Assembly: GCA_902496665.1 (NCBI GenBank) | Contig: CABVBU010000022.1 | Span: forward strand, 1-54,250 | DNA length: 54,250 nt | Reading direction: 5' to 3' | Origin: an uncultured Clostridium sp. | GTDB lineage: Bacteria; Bacillota; Clostridia; Lachnospirales; Lachnospiraceae | Part shown: positions 1 through 7,612 of the stretch, piece by piece | Position numbering within the stretch: the first letter of the stretch is position 1 | Layout: every line of letters starts with the position of its first letter | Notes under the pieces: generated by a model | What the model saw: the letters and a program-made list of their open reading frames with translations, nothing else | The model's database searches: none | Told to the model about the DNA's origin: nothing | Position numbers and translations under genes: made by a program

Positions 1-75
1 GGTAAAGCCCGCGAGCCGAGAGGCATGATCCGGTGAGATTCCGGGGCCGACAGTATAGTCTGGATGAAAGAAGAA
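1..75 (+). promoter_or_regulatory. FMN riboswitch (RFN element), 3' part only
   Basis: The window opens inside an RFN aptamer. The conserved 3' blocks are present: GGTAAAG near position 1, CCGGTGAGATTCCGG at about 30-44, then GCCGACAGTATAGTCTGGATG and AAAGAAGA to about 72. The 5' half lies upstream of the window. It precedes ribD-ribE-ribBA-ribH, the standard target of this FMN-sensing riboswitch, which represses when FMN is abundant. Several terminator-like hairpins follow before ribD. Confidence 0.93.
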
Positions 76-171
76 TTTCAGGTTTGTTTGTGATATGCGG
101 AAGCGATCCGGTGTTCGAAAAAGAGGACAGGATCGAGAGATTCCGGATCACGGAAGATCGGATCGGTAGCT

Positions 172-202
172 CTGGAATAGGAAACTGTTTCAGGGCTTTT
201 TT
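172..202 (+). terminator. Candidate terminator 1 of the rib leader
   Basis: CTGGAA (172-177) pairs with TTTCAG (188-193), followed by GGC and six T. The stem is short. It could be part of the FMN riboswitch expression platform. Confidence 0.4.
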
Positions 203-287
203 GTGTAATAGGAGATTGATCCGGGAAAGCTGTGAATAGCAGAGAAAGTTATATTTCCGAATGAAACAACGGACCGAATATGGAAAA

Positions 288-319
288 CCCTGTAGGCATC
301 TGCTTTACAGGGCTTTTTT
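288..319 (+). terminator. Candidate terminator 2 of the rib leader
   Basis: CCCTGTA (288-294) pairs with TACAGGG (306-312), followed by C and six T (314-319). This is a better terminator than the one at 172-202, and the likeliest expression platform for the FMN riboswitch, although it lies about 215 bases after the aptamer. Confidence 0.55.
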
Positions 320-320
320 A

Positions 321-456
321 TGTAACAGGAAATTCTGAGGAATTCCCTGTTACACAAAAAGGCACTAACGTACCAAAGATGCGCACTCGCGCGAAGATGT
401 AGATTGTCGCAAGCGACCGCGCGAGGCGCGAGAATGTGCCAAGGCACATTCTTTTT
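321..456 (+). repeat. Dispersed structured repeat family A, copy 1
   Basis: About 117 bases from 340 match 19726-19841 with only about five differences. The order of structures is: an inverted TGTAACAGG/CCTGTTACA arm pair (321-353); a small GGCAC/GTACC hairpin; CTCGCGCG/CGCGCGAG enclosing GTCGC/GCGAC; and a final terminator hairpin GAATGTGCC/GGCACATTC (432-451) with five T. It sits between the FMN aptamer and ribD. The reading frames crossing it are shadows. Confidence 0.85.
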
Positions 457-512
457 ATGCAGTAATTCCTGATTGCTCTCGTAAGGCAGGTTTGCGGAAA
501 GGAGTGAAAAAG

Positions 513-1622
513 ATGACGGACCGGGATTATATGCTGCGAGCCATTGAGCTTGCAAAAGGGGGACTTGGCTGGACAAGTCCGAATCCCCTCGTGGGAGCTG
601 TGATCGTGAAAGATGGAAGGATCATAGGGGAAGGTTATCATGAACGGTGCGGAAAACTCCACGCGGAGCGAAATGCCATTGCGTCGCTTACGGAAAGCGC
701 GGAGGGCGCGACACTCTATGTGACGTTAGAGCCGTGCTGCCATTACGGAAAGACACCGCCCTGCACGGAGGCGATCCTCGAGCAGAAGATCGCAAGAGTT
801 GTGATCGGCTCAAGAGATCCGAATCCCCTGGTAGCAGGAAAAGGCGCGGCGATCCTAAGAGCAGCGGGAGTCCGGGTGGAAGAGGACTTTATGCGGGAGG
901 AATGCGATGAGTTAAATCCGGTATTCTTCCATTACATCACAAAGAAAACGCCCTATGTGGTCATGAAATACGCCATGACGGCGGACGGAAAGATCGCTGC
1001 GCGGACCGGTGACTCCAAGTGGATCACAGGAGAAAGCGCAAGGAAAAAGGTGCAGGAGCTGCGCCACCGGTATATGGGGATCATGGCTGGGATCGGCACG
1101 GTCCTGGCAGACGATCCGATGTTGAACGTCCGGATCCCCGGGCTGAAGAGCCCGGTGCGGATCATCTGTGACAGCGGACTCAGGATCCCGATGGATTCAC
1201 AGCTCGTGAAGACGGCAAAGGAGTACCGGACCATCGTAGCGTATGCGGGGGAATGTTCCGGGGAAGGCTGTAAAGAAGCGGAAAAGAAAGCGGAACAGCT
1301 TCACGCGGCGGGTGTGGAGACCGTGTCGGTCCCGGACGCAGACGGGCGTGTGGACCTTGGGAAGCTCATGGAATATCTCGGAAACCAGGGCATCGACAGT
1401 GTACTTTTAGAGGGCGGCGGTACCTTAAATGACGCGGCGCTGTCAGACGGGATCGTAAACGAGATCTGCGCGTTTATCGCCCCGAAGATTTTCGGCGGTG
1501 CTGATGCGAAGACTCCGGTTTCCGGGATCGGTGTGGCGCATCCGGCGGAAGCTGTGATGCTGACGTTGAGACAGGTGGAGACGATCGGGGACGATCTGAT
1601 GCTCAGATATTCAGTAGATTGA
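513..1622 (+). CDS. ribD: Bifunctional riboflavin biosynthesis deaminase/reductase RibD
   Basis: RibD carries out two cytoplasmic steps of riboflavin synthesis, deaminating the pyrimidine product of GTP cyclohydrolase II and reducing its ribosyl side chain. The N-terminal CMP/dCMP-deaminase-type domain shows the zinc site, HAE at residues 50-52 and PCCHYGKTPPC at 74-84. The C-terminal part (from about residue 150) is the RibD reductase domain, with a DGKIA...SKWITG segment. At 369 residues the length is normal. I chose ATG 513 because AAAGGAG lies 9 bases upstream; an upstream TTG at 492 is unlikely. It is the first gene of the rib operon, 22 bases before ribE, and falls under the FMN riboswitch. 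Confidence 0.97.
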   Translation: MTDRDYMLRAIELAKGGLGWTSPNPLVGAVIVKDGRIIGEGYHERCGKLHAERNAIASLTESAEGATLYVTLEPCCHYGKTPPCTEAILEQKIARVVIGSRDPNPLVAGKGAAILRAAGVRVEEDFMREECDELNPVFFHYITKKTPYVVMKYAMTADGKIAARTGDSKWITGESARKKVQELRHRYMGIMAGIGTVLADDPMLNVRIPGLKSPVRIICDSGLRIPMDSQLVKTAKEYRTIVAYAGECSGEGCKEAEKKAEQLHAAGVETVSVPDADGRVDLGKLMEYLGNQGIDSVLLEGGGTLNDAALSDGIVNEICAFIAPKIFGGADAKTPVSGIGVAHPAEAVMLTLRQVETIGDDLMLRYSVD

Positions 1623-1644
1623 AAATGGGAAAGGAAATGAGAGC

Positions 1645-2343
1645 ATGTTTACAGGGATTGTAGAAGAACTCGGACAGGTGAAGGCACTTTCCCTGCGCGG
1701 AACTTCCGGTACGCTGACGGTAAAAGCGAAAAAGGTTCTGGAAGGAACAAAGATCGGTGACAGCATCGCGGTCAATGGTGTCTGCCTTACGGTCACGAAT
1801 ATGAAAAATAATGAGTTTTCCGCTGATGTGATGGCGGAGACTGTGAGGAGAAGCAGTCTCGGAGCACTACAGACTGGAAATTATGTAAACCTGGAGCGGG
1901 CCATGGCGGCGGACGGCAGATTCGGCGGTCATATCGTTTCCGGTCACATTGACGGAACCGGGCAGATCGAATCGATGAGACGGGAAGAGAATGCAGTCTG
2001 GGTCACGATCGCATGTGCAGATAAGATCCTGGATCTGATCGTGGAAAAAGGTTCGATCTGCATCGACGGGATCAGCCTCACGGTGGCGGCGGTGACAAAT
2101 CGGAATTTTTCAGTGTCGGTGATCCCGCATACCGGCGAGGAGACAACGCTTTTGAAGAAAAAAGCAGGAGATCCGGTCAATTTGGAAAACGACATTGTGG
2201 GGAAATATATTCAGAAATTTGTGGATATCGGAAGAAATTCCGGTGCGGACCGGGGAAAAATGCCTGACGGTGAAAATGCCGCGGGAACCGCGAAGGGAAA
2301 CTCGGGGCTCAGCATGGAGTTTCTTCAGAAATATGGATTTTAG
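1645..2343 (+). CDS. ribE: Riboflavin synthase, alpha subunit
   Basis: This enzyme dismutates two molecules of 6,7-dimethyl-8-ribityllumazine to riboflavin, the last step of the pathway. The protein begins with the signature MFTGIVEELG and contains the family's tandem lumazine-binding barrels, about residues 1-95 and 96-190; the second opens with FGGHIVSGHIDG. At 232 residues it has a C-terminal extension of some 20-30 residues, rich in Gly, Asn and Lys, beyond the usual end; its role is unknown. It lies 22 bases after ribD and 37 bases before the chosen ribBA start, so it is co-transcribed. Confidence 0.96.
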   Translation: MFTGIVEELGQVKALSLRGTSGTLTVKAKKVLEGTKIGDSIAVNGVCLTVTNMKNNEFSADVMAETVRRSSLGALQTGNYVNLERAMAADGRFGGHIVSGHIDGTGQIESMRREENAVWVTIACADKILDLIVEKGSICIDGISLTVAAVTNRNFSVSVIPHTGEETTLLKKKAGDPVNLENDIVGKYIQKFVDIGRNSGADRGKMPDGENAAGTAKGNSGLSMEFLQKYGF

Positions 2344-2380
2344 AGAAAATGATTCAAGGACTCTGGAAAGGCAGGAAAAT

Positions 2381-3592
2381 ATGAACGAGAAATACAACAC
2401 AATCGAAGAAGCGATCGAAGATCTGCGGGCGGGAAAGATCATTCTCGTGACAGATGACCCGGACCGGGAGAATGAGGGAGATATGATCTGTGCGGCAGAG
2501 TTCGCGACACAGGCAAATATCAATTTCATGGCAAGCCATGCGAAGGGACTGATCTGTACGCCGATGAGCGCAGCAGTGGCAGAGAGGCTGGGACTTCCGC
2601 AGATGGTATCCGAGAACACGGATAACCACTGCACAGCTTTCACGGTCTCCATCGACCATGTGGACACAACGACAGGAATCTCCGCGGCGGAGCGCTCTTA
2701 CACGATGATGAAGTGTGTGGATCCGGCGACAAAGCCTCAGGATCTCAGAAGACCGGGCCATGTATTTCCTCTCGTGGCAAGACGCGGCGGTGTCCTTGTG
2801 AGAAACGGCCACACCGAGGCAACTGTGGACCTCATGCGTCTGGCAGGACTCTCCGAGTGCGGCGTGTGCTGTGAGATCATGGAGGAAGACGGAACCATGA
2901 TGCGGACCACGAACCTGTGGAAGCTGGCGAAGGAGTACGGACTGAAATTCATCACGATCAAGGAACTGCAGGATTACTGCCGTGTCCATGAAAAACATGT
3001 GGTGCAGGAGGCCTGCGCGGACATGCCGACCCAGTACGGACACTTTAAGATCTACGGTTATGTGAACGATATTACCGGCGAGCACCATGTGGCTCTTGTG
3101 AAAGGTGATATCGGGGACGGCGAAGATGTGCTCTGCCGCGTACATTCCGAGTGCCTGACCGGCGATGTGTTCGGTTCCATGCGCTGTGACTGCGGAAAAC
3201 AGCTCCAGACCGCGATGCGCCAGGTGGAGGCGGAAGGCCGGGGCATTATCCTCTACATGCGTCAGGAAGGCCGCGGCATCGGGCTGATCAACAAACTGAA
3301 GACGTATGTGCTTCAGGAGCAGGGCTTTGACACGGTGGAGGCCAATATCAAGCTTGGTTTCGCTCCGGATCTCAGGGAATACTGGATCGGTGCACAGATC
3401 TTAAGGGATCTCGGCGTGAAGTCCTTAAAGCTTCTCACGAACAATCCGGAGAAGATCTACGGACTTTCCGGCTTCGGGCTTGAGATCCATGAGCGCGTGC
3501 CGATCGAGATCGATCCGCAGCAGTACGACAGCTTTTACCTGAAGACGAAGCAGGACAAGATGGGACATATCTTTACAAAAATCAAGGTGTGA
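2381..3592 (+). CDS. ribBA: Bifunctional DHBP synthase / GTP cyclohydrolase II RibBA
   Basis: RibBA supplies both precursors of riboflavin: 3,4-dihydroxy-2-butanone 4-phosphate from ribulose 5-phosphate (N-terminal half) and the pyrimidine product of GTP opening (C-terminal half). The N-terminal domain shows the acidic DDPDRENEGD site near residue 25. The C-terminal domain shows the GTP cyclohydrolase II zinc cysteines at about 257, 268 and 270 (SEC...MRCDCG) and the RQEGRGIG motif. I chose ATG 2381, with AGGA just upstream; the open frame extends back into ribE but those upstream residues are not family sequence. Length is 403 residues, normal for the fusion. Confidence 0.96.
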   Translation: MNEKYNTIEEAIEDLRAGKIILVTDDPDRENEGDMICAAEFATQANINFMASHAKGLICTPMSAAVAERLGLPQMVSENTDNHCTAFTVSIDHVDTTTGISAAERSYTMMKCVDPATKPQDLRRPGHVFPLVARRGGVLVRNGHTEATVDLMRLAGLSECGVCCEIMEEDGTMMRTTNLWKLAKEYGLKFITIKELQDYCRVHEKHVVQEACADMPTQYGHFKIYGYVNDITGEHHVALVKGDIGDGEDVLCRVHSECLTGDVFGSMRCDCGKQLQTAMRQVEAEGRGIILYMRQEGRGIGLINKLKTYVLQEQGFDTVEANIKLGFAPDLREYWIGAQILRDLGVKSLKLLTNNPEKIYGLSGFGLEIHERVPIEIDPQQYDSFYLKTKQDKMGHIFTKIKV

Positions 3593-3643
3593 TAGAATGG
3601 AAAATCCTGTACACCGGCGGCACACACCTCGCACGGACGGAAG

Positions 3644-3695
3644 TGCTGAGCAATTGGAAATAGAATTTTGCATGTAATTATGAGACTTCTGAATA
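3644..3695 (+). repeat. Degenerate right-end fragment of MITE family B
   Basis: This stretch aligns with the right part of the intact element at 39450-39582: GCTGA, then TTGGAA, TTTTGCA, GTAA, TATGA and CTGAA in the same order and spacing. The left part and a clean terminal repeat are missing. It lies between ribBA and ribH without a terminator. Confidence 0.6.
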
Positions 3696-3728
3696 GCAGA
3701 AAACATAAGAAAGAAAAGGAGAATCATC

Positions 3729-4202
3729 ATGAAAGAGATCAAGGTATTAGAAGGAAAAGTTGTAGCACCGGAAGGCATGAAAGTGGGGATCATTGCATCC
3801 CGTTTCAACGAGATCATCGTAAATAAGCTCTTAGGCGGAGCGGTTGACGGACTTGTCCGCCACGGTGTGGAGGAAGAAAATATCACGGCGGCCTGGGTTC
3901 CGGGTGCATTCGAGATCCCGGTTGCGGCATCTGCCATGGCGAAGTCCGGCAAGTACGACGCGATCATCTGTGTCGGCGCTGTGATCCGCGGTGACACCAC
4001 ACACTATGATTATGTGTGCAGTGAGGTCTCCAAGGGAATCGCCCAGGTGGGACTGGCAGAGAAGATGCCGGTACTCTTCGGTGTCCTGACAACAGAAAAC
4101 ATCGAGCAGGCCATTGCCCGTGCCGGAAGCAAAGGCGGAAATAAGGGATATGACTGTGCACTTTCCGCGATCGAGATGGTAAATCTTATGAGACAGTTTT
4201 AA
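3729..4202 (+). CDS. ribH: 6,7-dimethyl-8-ribityllumazine synthase
   Basis: RibH condenses 5-amino-6-ribitylamino-uracil with 3,4-dihydroxy-2-butanone 4-phosphate, giving the substrate of RibE. The 157-residue protein has the family layout: an N-terminal IIASRFNE segment, a central VPGAFEIP segment, and the GDTTHYDYV motif (about residues 88-96) carrying the catalytic His region. An AGGAG-like site precedes the ATG. It is separated from ribBA by 136 bases holding a MITE remnant, and is followed by a strong terminator, so it closes the operon. Confidence 0.96.
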   Translation: MKEIKVLEGKVVAPEGMKVGIIASRFNEIIVNKLLGGAVDGLVRHGVEEENITAAWVPGAFEIPVAASAMAKSGKYDAIICVGAVIRGDTTHYDYVCSEVSKGIAQVGLAEKMPVLFGVLTTENIEQAIARAGSKGGNKGYDCALSAIEMVNLMRQF

Positions 4203-4227
4203 ATATCAGATGATAGAGACGTAAAAG

Positions 4228-4270
4228 ATCAGCGCCACTGGATATATTTTTCAGAGGCGCTGATTTTTTT
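4228..4270 (+). terminator. Terminator of the rib operon
   Basis: ATCAGCGCC (4228-4236) pairs perfectly with GGCGCTGAT (4256-4264), followed by an uninterrupted T run. Confidence 0.9.
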
Positions 4271-4271
4271 C

Positions 4272-4330
4272 GTAATGGGATAGTTCAAGGAATTCCCTAT
4301 TACACAAAAGGTACATTCTGCTTTAGCAGA
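4272..4330 (+). repeat. Remnant of repeat family A
   Basis: The left palindrome (GTAATGGGA / TCCCTATTAC) and GGAATTCCCT-ATTACACAAAAGG match the left end of the family A copies at 321 and 19716. The hairpin-rich body and terminator are absent; instead there is a small TCTGC/GCAGA hairpin. It lies between the convergent ribH and marR ends. Confidence 0.55.
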
Positions 4331-4332
4331 GC

Positions 4333-4758
4333 TTATAAGGTTTTCGTCTCCTCCGTGAATTTAGCCGCGAAATCCCGGTTCAGTTTCATGAAGATCTGTT
4401 GCTCCTCGGGAGACCAGCTCTCAAAAATCGCATTTTCGATGGCAATCAGGCGATGGGCGGTATTTTTCATGAGTTCCTCTCCTTTTTCCGTGAGAAAAAC
4501 GCAGGTGTTCCTCCCTGTTCCGGGTTTCAGGTACAGATAACCGGCCTGTTCCATCTTGCGTACCGCGGAGTTGATCGTGGATTTTGTGGTGCCGGTTTCT
4601 TTGTAAAAAATACTTTGATTGCAGCCGGAGCCGTGTTCGTTGAGAGAGTAGAGAATATCAAGCTCGCTGTCCGTGAGACCGAGCTTTAATGCAGCGTCAT
4701 GGTAGGCACTGTCGACCTGGCTGAGCAGGTTGTAGAATTCTTTAAATGCAGAGTACAT
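4333..4758 (-). CDS. MarR-family transcriptional regulator
   Basis: This 141-residue protein has the winged-helix architecture of MarR repressors, which bind palindromic DNA as dimers and usually let go on binding a small molecule. The recognition region is visible around residues 50-75 (SIFYKETGTTKSTINSAVRK) followed by the wing (YLYLKPGTGRNTCVFLTEKG). AGGAG stands just upstream of the ATG. It is the second gene behind the MATE exporter, 72 bases downstream on the same strand, so it is probably co-transcribed with its target and autoregulated. Two palindromic operators lie in the promoter of this pair. The inducer is not known. Confidence 0.9.
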   Translation of the reverse strand: MYSAFKEFYNLLSQVDSAYHDAALKLGLTDSELDILYSLNEHGSGCNQSIFYKETGTTKSTINSAVRKMEQAGYLYLKPGTGRNTCVFLTEKGEELMKNTAHRLIAIENAIFESWSPEEQQIFMKLNRDFAAKFTEETKTL

Positions 4759-4830
4759 GGCAGATCTCCTGAAAATATAAGTGTATGGGGTCAGTGCAGG
4801 TCTTTGTCTCCGCCTGCACGGTCTATCAGT

Positions 4831-6162
4831 TTACGCGTATCCGTACTTCTTCGCCTTCCGGATCAGGAAGAAGAGCGACAGGCATACCGCCATAAATTCC
4901 GCTGCGATGATGGAATACCAGATCCCGGAGACACCGAGGAAAAACGGCAGGATGATAACAGCCCCCGTTTCAAAGATCATGGTACGGCAGAAGGAGATCA
5001 CAGCGGAGACGAACCCGTCGTTGAGTGCCGTAAAGAAGGACGATGCGTAGATGCTGAAGCCCATGAACAGGAAAGAGATCGAGTATGAGCGGAATGCATG
5101 GACCGTCATGTCTAAGAGGCTCGTGTTATAGCGGACGAAAATTCCCGCAAGAAACGGGGCACCAGCTTCTGCCACGATCGTCAGGACGATCTGGAAGGTC
5201 AGGATCAGCCGGAAGCTCTTTCCGAGGAGATTTTTTAACTCAGCCTTATTTCCTGCACCGCAGTGATAGCCCACGATCGGGGCACTTCCCATAGAGTAGC
5301 CGATAAAGAGCGCCGCAAAGATAAAGCTCACATACATGATGACGCCGTATACGGCAACACCGTCGGAACCGGAAAGACGCATGAGCTGCCAGTTGTAGAG
5401 CATGTTTACGATGGACATGGAGATGTTCGTCATAAACTCGGAAGCACCGTTTGTACATGCCTTTAACAGGGCGCTAAAGTCCATATGGGTCTTTCCGAGA
5501 CGGAGTCGGCTCCTGTTTGGAAAGATAAAGTAGAGCAGGGGGATCAGTCCGCCGATGGACTGGCTGATTGCCGTTGCGGCGGCAGCTCCCACGACGCCGA
5601 GACGCAGAACGGCGATAAAATAAGCATCGAGGATCATATTTGTGACTCCTGACGCGATGGTGATCAGGAGTCCGAGCTGGGGGCGTTCCGCAACAACTAA
5701 AAAGCTCTGGAATACATTCTGCAGCATGAAGGGAATCAGAGCCAGCAGGATGATCCGGCCGTAACGGACGCAGTAGGGGAGGAGGACCTCATCAGCGCCT
5801 AAGAGTCTCGCCATCGGAGCTAAAAGGATCTCGCCGCCTACCGTAAAGAGAAAGCCCACTGCGATCAGAACGTAGACAAGGAGGGAAAAGATTTCCTTTG
5901 CTTTTTGCTCGTTCCCGGTTCCGAAGGTCAAAGCTACCAGGGCACTGCCGCCGCTGCCGGTCATAAATCCGATGGCACCGAGGATCATCAGAAACGGCAT
6001 AATGATATTGATAGACGCGAAGGCCTCGGAACCCACAAAGTTCGAGACGAAAACACCGTCCACAACGCCGTAGATGGAGGTTAAGATCATCATGACGATA
6101 GACGGAAATGTGAATCGCAGGAGTTTTTGGTAGGTAAAGTGGTCGGAAAGTGAAATATTCAT
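4831..6162 (-). CDS. MATE-family multidrug/cation efflux transporter
   Basis: This is a 443-residue polytopic membrane protein of the MATE family, which exports drugs or metabolites in exchange for Na+ or H+. About twelve hydrophobic segments are visible. The N-terminal part (FTFPSIVMMILTSIYGVVDG followed by VGSEAFASINIIMP) is typical of the MATE/NorM-DinF branch common in Clostridia. I chose ATG 6162, with AAAGGG seven bases upstream, over an upstream in-frame start at 6222. The gene is transcribed leftward with a MarR gene after it, from a promoter with two palindromic operators, which suggests inducible efflux. The substrate cannot be read from sequence. Confidence 0.93.
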   Translation of the reverse strand: MNISLSDHFTYQKLLRFTFPSIVMMILTSIYGVVDGVFVSNFVGSEAFASINIIMPFLMILGAIGFMTGSGGSALVALTFGTGNEQKAKEIFSLLVYVLIAVGFLFTVGGEILLAPMARLLGADEVLLPYCVRYGRIILLALIPFMLQNVFQSFLVVAERPQLGLLITIASGVTNMILDAYFIAVLRLGVVGAAAATAISQSIGGLIPLLYFIFPNRSRLRLGKTHMDFSALLKACTNGASEFMTNISMSIVNMLYNWQLMRLSGSDGVAVYGVIMYVSFIFAALFIGYSMGSAPIVGYHCGAGNKAELKNLLGKSFRLILTFQIVLTIVAEAGAPFLAGIFVRYNTSLLDMTVHAFRSYSISFLFMGFSIYASSFFTALNDGFVSAVISFCRTMIFETGAVIILPFFLGVSGIWYSIIAAEFMAVCLSLFFLIRKAKKYGYA

Positions 6163-6244
6163 CGTGTACCCTTTCAGTTTTTGTCTGTGTCTGCCCGCGG
6201 GGGAAAATCTTGTCTTTCCCATAAACAGTTTTACAGCTGTTGAT

Positions 6245-6292
6245 GTACGAAATCGTACGTAGAATCATAGTACGATTTCGTACATATGTCAA
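6245..6292 (-). promoter_or_regulatory. Promoter with two palindromic operators upstream of MATE-marR
   Basis: On the minus strand a near-consensus promoter is present: TTGACA (6287-6292), 17-base spacer, TATGAT (6264-6269). Two 14-bp sites of the form GTACGA-(AA/TT)-TCGTAC occupy 6270-6283, inside the spacer, and 6245-6258, just downstream of the -10. Each site is itself a palindrome, their centres are 25 bp apart, and the pair also forms a perfect inverted repeat. The placement is that of a repressor blocking RNA polymerase; the MarR protein of the operon is the likely binder. Confidence 0.85.
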
Positions 6293-6303
6293 GAAGAACT
6301 TTA

Positions 6304-6375
6304 CAGTTACTGTTCGCGCCTTGCGCAAATAGTAACTGATTTTGCCGATGCTTCGCATTCCAAATCGGCAAAATC
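6304..6375. repeat. Double hairpin, possibly a relative of MITE family B
   Basis: Two adjoining inverted repeats are present: CAGTTACT (6304-6311)/AGTAACTG (6331-6338), and GATTTTGCCGAT (6338-6349)/ATCGGCAAAATC (6364-6375), the second perfect over 12 bp. On the minus strand the second loop contains TTGGAATG and CGAAGC, short motifs also found in family B, and the first hairpin ends GAACAGTAACTG, like the family B terminal repeat. No T run follows, so it is not an obvious terminator. Confidence 0.45.
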
Positions 6376-6476
6376 CACTACCACCACTGTATTGTACGGA
6401 ATTTTCAGTTCAGAAAATTCCTACCCGTATACAGTGATACTTTACACAGATTTTACATTCTTTTACCGGAGCGTGA

Positions 6477-6505
6477 TTGTTCATTTCTTTTTTCTGCTAT
6501 ATGAT
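6477..6505 (+). promoter_or_regulatory. Promoter of the HD-domain gene
   Basis: TTGTTC (6477-6482), 17-base spacer, TATGAT (6500-6505), about 70 bases upstream of the chosen start codon. Confidence 0.6.
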
Positions 6506-6577
6506 ATAGAGGTGAAAATGAGAGAGAAAAGAAAGAGCAGTCACGAGCTGGGTCGACTGCGGCAGAGGAAAAGGAAT

Positions 6578-7234
6578 ATGACATACAAGGAAATTAAGAA
6601 AAACGAGGAAGTTTTAGCTTACCTGAAAAAAGGAAATGACAATCTGGGAACCATGGGATTTACGGATCATTCGGATGCGCACTGCGCGATGGTTGCGGAG
6701 CGGGCAGCAATGATCTTAAAGAAATTCGGTTATTCAGATCACGATATCGAGCTGGTGAAGATCGCCGGTTTCATGCATGATATGGGAAATGCGATCAACC
6801 GCCATGCCCATGCGGAGTATGGTGCCCTTCTGGCATCTCAGATCCTGGAAAAGACGGATCTTCCGATCGCAGACCGCGCGATCATCGTATCCGCGATCGG
6901 AAACCATGACGAGTCAACGGGCGGAGCCGTAGATCCGATCTCCGCAGCGCTCATCATCGCCGACAAAACGGATGTACGCAGAAACCGCGTCCGCCAGAAG
7001 GAGATGGCATCCTTTGATATCCACGACCGCGTGAACTATGCGGTTACAGAGGCAAAATTAAAGGTAAACGAGGAAAAGAAAGTGATCACTCTGAATCTGA
7101 AGATCGACGAAAACATCTGCTCCATGCTGGAGTACTTCGAGATCTTCTTACAGCGCATGCTCATGTGCCGCCGCGCGTGTGAAATGCTCGGAGCGAAATT
7201 CAAGATGACGGCGAACGGAAGCAAGATCGTGTAA
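6578..7234 (+). CDS. HD-domain metal-dependent phosphohydrolase
   Basis: This 218-residue protein belongs to the HD superfamily of metal-dependent phosphohydrolases, which act on nucleotides or phosphate monoesters and diesters. The metal ligands are visible: H31/H35 (HSDAH), the HD doublet at 67-68 (FMHDMGNAI), a further H near 76-78, HD at 110-111, and a downstream D in IIADKTD near 129. There is no fused GGDEF, RelA or other domain. I chose ATG 6578 with GGAAAAGGAAT upstream; the open frame runs further back but that part is promoter sequence. The substrate is unknown. It is a single-gene unit closed by the terminator at 7342. Confidence 0.85.
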   Translation: MTYKEIKKNEEVLAYLKKGNDNLGTMGFTDHSDAHCAMVAERAAMILKKFGYSDHDIELVKIAGFMHDMGNAINRHAHAEYGALLASQILEKTDLPIADRAIIVSAIGNHDESTGGAVDPISAALIIADKTDVRRNRVRQKEMASFDIHDRVNYAVTEAKLKVNEEKKVITLNLKIDENICSMLEYFEIFLQRMLMCRRACEMLGAKFKMTANGSKIV

Positions 7235-7612
7235 CAAAAAGAAATACGGAATACTCCCCTTATGATATCCTCCGGGCTTTACCTTGGACGGAAACCAGAT
7301 GAACCAGAGAGGTATTTCCGTATCCAATATAAATGAAAGAGAACCTGTTGCCGGTGCGATCCGGCAGCAGGTTTTTGACTTTATAGGGGAGAATGCCTGC
7401 GGAGCTCTCTTATTTGTAGGAAGTCTCGAGGAAATCTCCTGTAAATCAAAATAAATATTTCTGTTCATTGCCTTATTGAGCCGGATATGTTATCGTAGAT
7501 GCAGAAATTAAGAGTCGTATTTTAAGTTGATACGGGATATCATTGTGAAAAAACGTGTATGTGAGGGTGTATGAATGTGAAACTATGATATCCGTAATAA
7601 GGAGTCAGGACC
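7235..7612 (+). other. Intergenic region between HD gene and CatA-like gene
   Basis: This 378-base gap has an imperfect long-range inverted repeat (AAATACGGAATAC near 7242, GTATTTCCGTAT near 7312), a strong terminator (7342-7376), a candidate promoter (TTGCCT 7468-7473, 17 bases, TATCGT 7491-7496), and a leader with an inverted repeat, TACGGGATATCAT (7531-7543) and ATGATATCCGTA (7585-7596). Between these arms a nine-codon frame starts at GTG 7545 and reads MKKRVCEGV. GGAG for the next gene is at 7601-7604. Confidence 0.6.
7342..7376 (+). terminator. Terminator after the HD-domain gene
   Basis: AACCTGTTGCCGG (7342-7354) pairs with CCGGCAGCAGGTT (7361-7373) with one G-U pair, followed by a run of T. 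Confidence 0.88.

Noticed and set aside
190..576. Leftward reading frames across repeat A (also 19694-19888) giving similar protein segments
   Set aside because: Their similarity comes from the shared non-coding repeat; the frames have no ribosome binding site and the sequence is dominated by hairpins.
2354..3145. 263-codon frame antisense to ribBA, and similar long antisense frames in murA (17323-18195), metK (18514-19380) and the NCS2 permease (36653-37504)
   Set aside because: They are shadows of conserved enzymes on the other strand, with no family resemblance and no ribosome binding sites.
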